From the NCBI GenBank assembly GCA_946480785.1, contig CAMLLD010000061.1, positions 1 to 40,467 on the forward strand: 40,467 nucleotides of DNA, given 5' to 3'. The notes beneath the pieces were generated by a model. The model was not told the DNA's origin. It saw only the letters and a program-made list of their open reading frames with translations, and did no database searches. The stretch is from an uncultured Blastocatellia bacterium. Its GTDB lineage: Bacteria > Acidobacteriota > Blastocatellia > Pyrinomonadales > Pyrinomonadaceae. Shown in pieces: positions 16,537 to 25,277 of the stretch; position 1 is the first letter of the stretch, and each line of letters begins with the position of its first letter. Made by a program: the position numbers and the translations under genes.

Positions 16537-16566
16537 AGATTACGCCTCGATGTGTTGCAGCGTCAA
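16537..16566 (-). promoter_or_regulatory. sigma70-type promoter of the phhA leader
   Basis: On the minus strand TTGACG (16561-16566), an 18-base spacer and TAATCT (16537-16542) lie between the polymerase stop (16569) and the leader ATG (16518). The transcription start should be near 16530, giving a very short 5' end before the leader peptide. Confidence 0.6.
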
Positions 16567-16568
16567 CC

Positions 16569-17528
16569 TCAGCCGAACTTAAGCGCCTGGCGCGACTTGA
16601 AGAAGTCAGCCCACGGATCACCTTTTTTCTTCAGGAGCTCGGGAACGTTGGTGATCGTGAAGTCGGTGATCTTCGCGCCCTGCGAGATCTGTTTCCATGT
16701 CAACGGCATCGAGACGGTCGCGTGCGGTTTGGCTCGCGCGGTAAACACCGCGGCCAGACTCTTGCCGCGCGCGTTCTGCATCCAGTCGACATAAACCTGC
16801 GTTGACGCGCGCTTCGCGAGCGATCGTTCTACCGTCGCGATCGTCGGCGCGCGCCGCGCGACTTCCGACGCAAACAGTCGCGCAAACTCTCCAGCCTTGT
16901 CGTATTCGTTCGTCGGTTTCAACGGCACGTAAATGTGCAAACCCGACGAACCCGAAGTCTTCGGAAACACTTCGAGTCCGATCTCATCCGCGACTTCCTT
17001 CACCATCAACGCGACCTGCAATACGTTTTCCCACGGCGCCTTTTTCGGATCGAGATCGATCGCGATCCAGTCGGGCTTGTCCAAACGTTTGATCGTGGAA
17101 TGCCACGGGTGCTGCTCGATCGTGCCGAGATTGACGAAGTGCAGCACCGAGCCGATGGTCGTGTAGACGCCGTAATCGAGCTCACGTCCCTCCTGGTTCG
17201 TCAGCCGCACGGTCTTGATGTAGTCGGGCGCGCTCTCGACGTCCTGCTGGAAAAACATCGGCGCGTTGATGCCGCGCGGCCAGCGTTGCAGGATCGCCGG
17301 CCTGTCTTTCAAAAACGGCATGATGTAATCGGCGACTTGCAGATAGAAACAGAGTAGATCGAATTTGGTGAGCTTTTCGTCGGGCCAGTAGACGCGGTCG
17401 AGGCTCGTCAACGACACGCGCTCGCGGCCCACCTCGAGCAACAGGTCGCCTTTGGGCCGGTCCAAACTCATAAACTCCTGGACCGTGACGATCATTCCAC
17501 CCTTTTGTCGCGTTCTCTTCACCGGCAT
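16569..17528 (-). CDS. Stand-alone LigD-type polymerase (primase-polymerase) domain
   Basis: The 319-residue protein is the polymerase domain of the NHEJ ligase LigD, which adds or fills in (ribo)nucleotides at DNA ends. Metal ligands are Asp158 and Asp160 (IAIDLDP) and Asp248 (VYVDWMQN). The SGSSGLHIYVPL motif and the N-terminal VYWPDEKLTKFDLLCFYLQVA are also typical. Neither a ligase nor a nuclease domain is fused, and neither Ku nor a ligase is next to it. The start is uncertain: ATG 17528 lacks a ribosome-binding site, and an alternative ATG lies at residue 12. It is divergent from yceI. Confidence 0.9.
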   Translation of the reverse strand: MPVKRTRQKGGMIVTVQEFMSLDRPKGDLLLEVGRERVSLTSLDRVYWPDEKLTKFDLLCFYLQVADYIMPFLKDRPAILQRWPRGINAPMFFQQDVESAPDYIKTVRLTNQEGRELDYGVYTTIGSVLHFVNLGTIEQHPWHSTIKRLDKPDWIAIDLDPKKAPWENVLQVALMVKEVADEIGLEVFPKTSGSSGLHIYVPLKPTNEYDKAGEFARLFASEVARRAPTIATVERSLAKRASTQVYVDWMQNARGKSLAAVFTARAKPHATVSMPLTWKQISQGAKITDFTITNVPELLKKKGDPWADFFKSRQALKFG

Positions 17529-17572
17529 GTGAGTAAGTATACTGCCTTAGTTCTGTCTCGGAGGTATATGTA

Positions 17573-18214
17573 ATGCATAGACGAACCATCACGAGCGCTT
17601 TGATACTCGCGACCTTCTTCCTCGGTTTCGCAGCGGCGCTGGCCGCGACCGCGCCGGCTACGGTTACTTACACGCTCGACGCGAGCCGCAGCAAGTTTAT
17701 GGCCCACGCGAACCGAACCGGTCTGCTTTGGTTCAAGGGCCACAGTCATCATCTCGCGGCCAGCGATTTCTCCGGCCGCGTGGAATTGACGCCGCAAACA
17801 ATCACACCCGCTTCGTTGCGGCTGGTCGTCAAAGCCGCGTCGCTGCACGAAACGGGCGCGGATTTCACCGACCAGCAAAAGCAGATCATCAACAAGGAAC
17901 TGCACGACATCGTGCTGTTGCCGGACCAGTATCCCGACATCGTTTTTCAAAGCACGAGCGCGACGGCGAAACCGGCGGCAAGCGGCGGTGGTTATGACGT
18001 GAAGCTGACGGGTGATCTGACGTTGCTCGGCGTGACGCGCCGCGTCGAGATTCCGGCGACCGTGACGCTCAACGGAGACGAGATGCGTGCGGTGGGCAAG
18101 TTCAGCATCGATCGCGACGATTACAAAGTGAAGGCGACGTCAGCGGCGCACGGCATGGTGCGGGTCGATGATACGGTGAAGTTTGAGTTCGATATCGTCG
18201 GCCGGCGCGGGTAG
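17573..18214 (+). CDS. YceI-family periplasmic protein
   Basis: The 213-residue protein has a signal peptide (MHRRTITSALILATFFLGFAAALAAT) and the YceI lipocalin-like barrel: YTLDASRSKFMAHAN, a long middle, FQSTSATA, LTGDLTLLGVTRRVEIPATVTL and FSIDRDDYKV. Family members bind polyisoprenoids or other hydrophobic ligands in the periplasm; the ligand here is unknown. GGAGG lies 8 bases before the ATG. It is monocistronic, divergent from the polymerase gene and convergent with galE. Confidence 0.88.
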   Translation: MHRRTITSALILATFFLGFAAALAATAPATVTYTLDASRSKFMAHANRTGLLWFKGHSHHLAASDFSGRVELTPQTITPASLRLVVKAASLHETGADFTDQQKQIINKELHDIVLLPDQYPDIVFQSTSATAKPAASGGGYDVKLTGDLTLLGVTRRVEIPATVTLNGDEMRAVGKFSIDRDDYKVKATSAAHGMVRVDDTVKFEFDIVGRRG

Positions 18215-18246
18215 AAAAGGGGATTGGAAACGCTACTCGAAGGAAG

Positions 18247-19227
18247 CTACTCGGAGTAGCCGTTCGGATGGTCCTGCATCCAGCGCCACGCTGAGTCGAC
18301 GATCATTTCGAGATCCTGAAACTGTGGCTGCCACCCGAGCTCGCTTTTGATCCGGTCGGAGCTCGCCACGAGGATCGCGGGATCGCCCGCGCGGCGTGGT
18401 CCAAACTTCGTCGGAATCTCACGGCCCGTTACGCGCTGCGCCGTGTCGATCACTTCCTTCACGCTGTAACCCGCGCCACCACAACCGAGATTGTAAATCC
18501 TGCTGCCGTCGCCCAACGCCGCGAGCGCCTGAATATGCGCGCGCGCGAGGTCGATCACGTGAATGTAGTCGCGGATGCACGTGCCGTCGGGCGTCGGATA
18601 GTCCTCGCCGTAGATCTCTACATGCGAACGTTTGCCGGCGGCTGCTTGCAGAGTGATCGGGATGATGTGCGTCTCGGGATCGTGATCCTCACCGCAGTTG
18701 GCAGTCGCGCCCGCGGCGTTGAAGTAACGCAGCGACGCATAACGCAGCCCGAAAGCGCGATCGAACCACTTCATCGCGTGCTCGAACGCGAGTTTCGTTT
18801 CACCGTAAGGATTCGTCGGGTTTGACGGCGCGCTCTCTTCGATCGGTTGCGCTTCGGGCTCGCCGTAAACAGCGGCGGTTGACGAAAAAACCAACCGCTT
18901 CACATCGCAGGCCAGCATCGCATCGAGCAACACGAGTCCGTTGCTGACGTTGTTGTGATAGTACTTGTTTGGCCGTTCAACCGACTCGCCGACGAGCGAA
19001 GAAGCGGCCATGTGAATCACGGCTTCGATCCCTCGACCGGCGAGAGTCTCGTTCAACTTCTCTTTATCGCCGAGGTCGCCTTCAACGAGCTCCGCGCCCT
19101 GGACCACCGCGCCGCGATGGCCCTTCGACAAGTTGTCGTAAACGACGACCTCGTGGCCGTCGCCAATCAACTGCTCGGTGACAACACTGCCGATGTAGCC
19201 GGCGCCGCCCGTAACAAGCACACGCAT
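18247..19227 (-). CDS. galE: UDP-glucose 4-epimerase
   Basis: GalE interconverts UDP-glucose and UDP-galactose. It is an extended SDR with the NAD-binding GGAGYIGS (residues 7-14), active-site SSTAAVYG and catalytic Tyr/Lys in NPYGETK. The downstream pattern YNLGCGGAGYSVKEVI and DPAILVASSDRIKSELGW is typical of GalE. ATG 19227 was preferred to the upstream in-frame TTG because AAGGG precedes it. It is the last gene of the long minus-strand run that begins with fadN; a separate promoter is possible. Confidence 0.93.
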   Translation of the reverse strand: MRVLVTGGAGYIGSVVTEQLIGDGHEVVVYDNLSKGHRGAVVQGAELVEGDLGDKEKLNETLAGRGIEAVIHMAASSLVGESVERPNKYYHNNVSNGLVLLDAMLACDVKRLVFSSTAAVYGEPEAQPIEESAPSNPTNPYGETKLAFEHAMKWFDRAFGLRYASLRYFNAAGATANCGEDHDPETHIIPITLQAAAGKRSHVEIYGEDYPTPDGTCIRDYIHVIDLARAHIQALAALGDGSRIYNLGCGGAGYSVKEVIDTAQRVTGREIPTKFGPRRAGDPAILVASSDRIKSELGWQPQFQDLEMIVDSAWRWMQDHPNGYSE

Positions 19228-19314
19228 ACACAAACCCTTTCGGACCTTAACGATTCAACTGCTGGAGGAGGATCTAAAACTGCGGGGACCAACGGCTTGT
19301 AATCAGTCTCTGCT

Positions 19315-20076
19315 TCAGGTCACGGCGACGTTTGGCTGCGTCTTCACCGCGTCAGTCTGGACCGATTCTGACGGCACGTAATAAAGAATCCGGCCGCAGT
19401 TGTCGCACGTGATTATGTCTTCACCGCGGCGAATCTCGGCCATCACTTGCGGCCGCAGCGACATGAAACACGCCGTGCAGGAACGATTACGCGCTTCAGC
19501 TACCGCGACGCCGTCGCGAATGCGCGCACTGATGCGGGAGTACATCGTGCTCATCGCTTTCGGCAGACTGGCGAACACCTGTTCGCGTTCGGCCCGCGAT
19601 GCGATCAACTGTTGCGACTGCTGTTGGGTTTGTTCGTCGAATGCTTTCAGTCGTGCTTCGCGATCGGAGTTGAGCGTGGCGATCTCGTCGGCGCGTTCGT
19701 TGAGTGCGGCTTCTGCTTTTTCGAGACTCTCCATCTGTTCGAGGATCTGCGTCTCGAGTGTCGAGATCTGTTTGCGTGCGGCGTCGGCTTCGCGGATGGC
19801 GGCGGTGTACTCGTCCTGCTTCTTCGAGGACATCAGATTACGTTCCGCACGCTCGGCACGACCGCGCTGGTCGCTGACTTCGTTTTCCAAACGCGCTCGG
19901 GTGTGTTTCGCTTCGTCGCGACGGCTTTCCAGCGCCCTAATTTCAAAGGCGCGCTGATCGAACTCATTTTCGATCTCGGCGCGCCTTTGTGGTATCGCTT
20001 CCAGCTCTTTTTCTAATCGTCGTATCGTTGTATCCAGATTCTGTAGAGCGATTAACTTCTCTAATTCCGCTTTCAT
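19315..20076 (-). CDS. Coiled-coil protein with C4 zinc ribbon (CT398/HP0958-like)
   Basis: The 253-residue protein is a long coiled coil (residues about 1-170, rich in Glu, Arg, Ala and Leu) followed by a C-terminal zinc ribbon with two Cys-x2-Cys knuckles (CTAC and CDNCGR). The start, LEKLIALQNLDTTIRRLEKELEAIPQ in outline, matches the widespread family once called a nucleic-acid-binding zinc-ribbon protein; its role is poorly known. ATG 20076 or GTG 20079 are both possible. No signal peptide. Confidence 0.85.
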   Translation of the reverse strand: MKAELEKLIALQNLDTTIRRLEKELEAIPQRRAEIENEFDQRAFEIRALESRRDEAKHTRARLENEVSDQRGRAERAERNLMSSKKQDEYTAAIREADAARKQISTLETQILEQMESLEKAEAALNERADEIATLNSDREARLKAFDEQTQQQSQQLIASRAEREQVFASLPKAMSTMYSRISARIRDGVAVAEARNRSCTACFMSLRPQVMAEIRRGEDIITCDNCGRILYYVPSESVQTDAVKTQPNVAVT

Positions 20077-20132
20077 CACTGCGGATCATCACATAACCGG
20101 AGCAGTTGGCGCAAGCGGACGGATTGATCGCG

Positions 20133-21224
20133 TTAGATCGGGCCGTAAACTCCGCGCGAGATCCTGATCGTGCCCGGATTGATCTTCACCCGTGGCATCG
20201 CGATGTTGACCGCGGGGATCTCGATCTGCGGCATCTCGATGTTTATGTTGGGAAACTCGATCCGCGGAATCACGATCTGTCGTCCGACCTGATCGTTGAT
20301 GGTCCGCGTGAGACTTCCCTGCCGCGGCGTGACGCGGATGGTTTGCTCGCTCTTGTTGCGAACCACCGTGAGCGTGACGTCGCCGTCCTTCTTCCGATTG
20401 ATGAGACGCGCGATGTCGCCGGGCGAATCGACTGCTTCGCCGTCGACTGCCGTGATCACGTCGCCGGCTTTCACGCCCGACTTCGCGGCTGGACCATCGC
20501 TGGAAACAGACGTCACCAACACGCCGTGGCCGCTGGCGATGCCGAAGAATTCCGCGAGCTGTTTGGACAGTTCCATCGTGCTGACGCCGATGCGCCGGCT
20601 GTTGCCCATAAGAATCGCGAAATCGTCGCTGTTATCCGGCCGGTCCCAGAACTTCTCGACGTTTGGAAACTTGTCGGCGTTTGGAAGCTTCTCGATGTTG
20701 GGAAACTTGTCTGTGTTGGGCAGTGGTCCTTCCCACTTCCAGACTCGCGGCTGCTTTCCGCCAAACAGATCGCGCGCGGCGTTCAGGTTGTTGCGCTTGC
20801 CCATCGTAGCGGTGACTTCCTGTTCCGCGCCGTTACGGCTGATGGTGATCTTCACGACGTGATCGGGCGCAATCTCGGAGACGAGGCGATTGAGTTTGCG
20901 AACGCTGGTCACGTTTTCGCCGTCGATACGCAGAATAACGTCGTTGTTGCGCAGCCCGGCTTTCTGGGCTGGACTCTCGTTCATCACTCGCGTGATGCCG
21001 ACGCCGCGCGGCTCATTCAGGTGATAATGAGCCATGTTGTCGCGGGTGATGTCTTCGCCGTAGACACCGAGAAAACCGCCGCCGTCTACGAAAAACGAGA
21101 AGGTGTTTCCGAAATCATCGGCAGACGCAGGCGGCGCAGGTTCCTGCGCGCGCGCCGCGCCGCCACTCGGGACAGCGATCAGAAAAATAGCCGCCAGAAG
21201 AGTAAGCACGTACTTCGCTTTCAT
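20133..21224 (-). CDS. Exported double-PDZ protein without protease domain
   Basis: The 363-residue protein has a signal peptide (MKAKYVLTLLAAIFLIAVPSGGAARAQ), PDZ 1 at about residues 50-140 (GVGITRVMNESPAQKAGLRNNDVILRIDG) and PDZ 2 at about 210-300 (GVLVTSVSSDGPAAKSGVKAGDVITAVDG). The two domains resemble those of DegP/HtrA, but the trypsin-like domain is absent. Between them lie four 6-residue repeats of the type P-N-x-[DE]-K-[FL] (169-192). The C-terminal 60 residues alternate Ile/Val with Pro. GGAGG precedes the ATG. Probably a periplasmic scaffold or protease adaptor; this is inferred. Confidence 0.82.
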   Translation of the reverse strand: MKAKYVLTLLAAIFLIAVPSGGAARAQEPAPPASADDFGNTFSFFVDGGGFLGVYGEDITRDNMAHYHLNEPRGVGITRVMNESPAQKAGLRNNDVILRIDGENVTSVRKLNRLVSEIAPDHVVKITISRNGAEQEVTATMGKRNNLNAARDLFGGKQPRVWKWEGPLPNTDKFPNIEKLPNADKFPNVEKFWDRPDNSDDFAILMGNSRRIGVSTMELSKQLAEFFGIASGHGVLVTSVSSDGPAAKSGVKAGDVITAVDGEAVDSPGDIARLINRKKDGDVTLTVVRNKSEQTIRVTPRQGSLTRTINDQVGRQIVIPRIEFPNINIEMPQIEIPAVNIAMPRVKINPGTIRISRGVYGPI

Positions 21225-21295
21225 TTCAGATTTCCTCCGGAAGAGTTTGCGGTTTACACGCAGGCGTGAGGAGTGAGTTCCGGAAAATTTTTTGC

Positions 21296-22246
21296 TTAGT
21301 GTTTGTAGAGTTCGACCGGCCCTTTCAACTCGAGGCCGATCTTGCCTTCGCTATGCGCGAGGTCGAGATGCGCCACCGCTTCCGAAACCGCGAGAAACCG
21401 GTGCACGTCATCCGCATCGGGAAACATCTTTTGCGCGACTTCCCACGCCGTGACGCCACTCTTATCGACCAGCGCAATCACCTGCGCCTGCCGCTCCTGC
21501 ACCGCGCGAAAGTACCGGTGAAACAGCTCTTCAAAATCATGAACGGGATCTCCATGACCGCCATACACCAGCGTCGGCGAACACGACCGCAAGCGCGCGA
21601 GACTCACGAGATACTCCGCGAGCGACGGAAAGCGTTTCGCGGGATTCAACGGATCGGGCGAGAGGACGGGATTCGGCGTGATGCGCTTCAACACGCAATC
21701 ACCAGCGATGAGGGTGCGATCCGCTTCGCGCAAAAACGAACACGAACCGGGCGTGTGCCCGGGCGTGTGCAGAATGCGCAAACTGCCGAATTCAAACTGC
21801 AACTCCGCATCGTCCCAAAGCGGCGCGTAGTGATCGTCGTCGAGGGAATCAGCGTACTGCCGGACGCCTTCGTACATCTTCCGCATCAACTTGATCTGAT
21901 CGTCCGGCACGCCGGCGCGCACGAGCAACTGCCGATGCTCTTCATACTCGAGCCGGCTGTGACGATGGCCCGTCTCCCACTCGTGCACGAGCACTTCCGC
22001 GTTCTTCGCTTCGTCGCGCACTTGGCGCGCGAGCCCGCAGTGATCTTCGTGTGCGTGCGTGAGGACGATGCGACGAATATCTGAAATGAGAAACCCCGCC
22101 GCACGTAATCCCGCGCGCAACGCCTCGATCGCTTCCTTCGTCTTCGGGCCGGTGTCGATGATCGTCAACGGCTCTTCGGCGATCAGGTAGACGTTCACCG
22201 GACCAACATAAAAGGGCGTCGGGACCGAGATCGGAATAACGCGCAT
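21296..22246 (-). CDS. Metallo-beta-lactamase-fold hydrolase
   Basis: The 316-residue protein has the MBL zinc site THAHEDHCG, a downstream HTPGHTPGS, GDCVL and YGGHGDP, giving the full set of metal ligands. The C-terminal part resembles LACTB2/glyoxalase II-like hydrolases with a winged-helix tail. It lies 8 bp after the fadE stop, so it belongs to the fatty-acid operon. A thioesterase-like or hydrolase role in acyl metabolism is possible but not shown by sequence. Confidence 0.88.
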   Translation of the reverse strand: MRVIPISVPTPFYVGPVNVYLIAEEPLTIIDTGPKTKEAIEALRAGLRAAGFLISDIRRIVLTHAHEDHCGLARQVRDEAKNAEVLVHEWETGHRHSRLEYEEHRQLLVRAGVPDDQIKLMRKMYEGVRQYADSLDDDHYAPLWDDAELQFEFGSLRILHTPGHTPGSCSFLREADRTLIAGDCVLKRITPNPVLSPDPLNPAKRFPSLAEYLVSLARLRSCSPTLVYGGHGDPVHDFEELFHRYFRAVQERQAQVIALVDKSGVTAWEVAQKMFPDADDVHRFLAVSEAVAHLDLAHSEGKIGLELKGPVELYKH

Positions 22247-22254
22247 TTGTGCGG

Positions 22255-24039
<1,785 letters not shown>

Positions 24040-24062
24040 TCGGGTTTCTCCTCTCTTCTCAC

Positions 24063-25241
24063 TCACAAACGCTCAAGAATTCCTGCGGCGCCCATGCCAC
24101 CGCCAACACACATCGTCACCATTCCATAACGGCCGTTTCGTCGCTCCAGCTCACGCAGGATGCTGGCTGTGAGTTTTGCGCCCGTGCAGCCGAGCGGATG
24201 ACCAAGCGCGATCGCGCCGCCGTTTACATTAACCTTTTCCGGATCGAGTCCGAGAGTTTTTATTACAGCAAGCGCCTGCGCCGCAAACGCTTCGTTCAAC
24301 TCGATCACATCGATGTCGTTGAGCGTAAGCCCGGCGAGCTTCAAGACCTTCGGAATCGCGAACACCGGCCCGATGCCCATCTCTTCCGGCGGGCATCCCG
24401 CGGTGGCGTACGCAACGAAGCGCGCCATCGGCTTCGCGCCCAACGCACGCGCGCGCGAGTCAGACATCACTACCGCCGCCGCCGCGCCGTCGGACATCTG
24501 CGACGCATTACCCGCGGTGATCGTACCCTTCACATGAAACGCCGGCTTGAGTTTCGCCAAACCTTCAGCCGACGTGTCGCGCCGCACGCCCTCGTCTTTG
24601 TCAAACACGATCTCGCGCCGCTGCTTCTTTCCCTTTTCGTCGAGATCTTCGAGCACAACGTGCAGCGGCACCGTTTCGTCCTTGAACTTCCCGGCATCGA
24701 GCGCCGCTGCCGCGCGCGTGTGCGAGCGCAACGCAAACTCGTCCTGCTCCTCGCGCGTGACTTCAAACTTGCGCGCGACGTTTTCCGTCGCGAGTCCCAT
24801 GTTTAAATAGAAATCGGGATAGTGTTCGACGAGATACGGATTCGGCCGAATGATGTGACCGCCCATCGGGATCATCGACATCGTTTCCAAGCCACCCGCG
24901 ACGATCACTTCCGCCGCGCCGGTCTTGATCCGATCCGCGGCCATTGCGATCGATTGCAAGCCTGAAGAACAGAAGCGATTGATCGTCATCGCGCTCGTCT
25001 CGACCGGCAAGCCGGCGCGAATGGCAGCCGCGCGCGCGACGTTCATGCCCTGCTCCGCTTCGGGCATCGCGCAACCCATGATCACGTCTTCGACTTCCGA
25101 CAATTCAAGACCCGGCACGCGACCGAGTGACTCCTTGATCACCGCCGCGCCCATCTCATCCGGCCGCGTCGTTCTCAATGTGCCCTTCGGCGCTTTGCCC
25201 ACCGCCGTGCGAACTGCTGAAACAATAACTGCGTCTCTCAT
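24063..25241 (-). CDS. fadA: Acetyl-CoA C-acyltransferase (thiolase, FadA)
   Basis: The 392-residue thiolase cleaves 3-ketoacyl-CoA with CoA. Active-site residues are Cys91 (NRFCSSG), His348 (GHPLG) and Cys378 (MCVGGGMG). It lies between fadN and fadE, so the enzyme is the degradative thiolase of the operon. The 36-bp space to fadN is filled by a CACGGAT repeat; the last unit and AAGAAG occupy the ribosome-binding position. Confidence 0.95.
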   Translation of the reverse strand: MRDAVIVSAVRTAVGKAPKGTLRTTRPDEMGAAVIKESLGRVPGLELSEVEDVIMGCAMPEAEQGMNVARAAAIRAGLPVETSAMTINRFCSSGLQSIAMAADRIKTGAAEVIVAGGLETMSMIPMGGHIIRPNPYLVEHYPDFYLNMGLATENVARKFEVTREEQDEFALRSHTRAAAALDAGKFKDETVPLHVVLEDLDEKGKKQRREIVFDKDEGVRRDTSAEGLAKLKPAFHVKGTITAGNASQMSDGAAAAVVMSDSRARALGAKPMARFVAYATAGCPPEEMGIGPVFAIPKVLKLAGLTLNDIDVIELNEAFAAQALAVIKTLGLDPEKVNVNGGAIALGHPLGCTGAKLTASILRELERRNGRYGMVTMCVGGGMGAAGILERL

Positions 25242-25250
25242 AACTTCTTA

Positions 25251-25275
25251 TCCGTGTTGTCTGTGTTAATCCGTG
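25251..25275 (-). repeat. CACGGAT dispersed repeat between fadN and fadA
   Basis: Plus-strand units TCCGTG (25251), TCTGTG (25260) and TCCGTG (25270) have steps of 9 and 10. On the coding strand they read CACGGATTAACACAGA and then CACGGAT, ending about 9 bases before the fadA ATG. It is the same family as at 838, 2131 and 6471. Confidence 0.75.
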
Positions 25276-25277
25276 GC

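Noticed and set aside
16406..16541. 9-bp inverted repeat AATCTGTCG/CGACAGATT bracketing the phhA leader ORF
   Set aside because: The upstream arm overlaps the predicted -10 box, so it would not be in the RNA; not used in the attenuator model.
20106..21269. Long plus-strand open frame (387 codons) opposite the PDZ protein
   Set aside because: It is antisense to a gene with signal peptide and two clear PDZ domains; the open frame reflects GC-rich codon bias.
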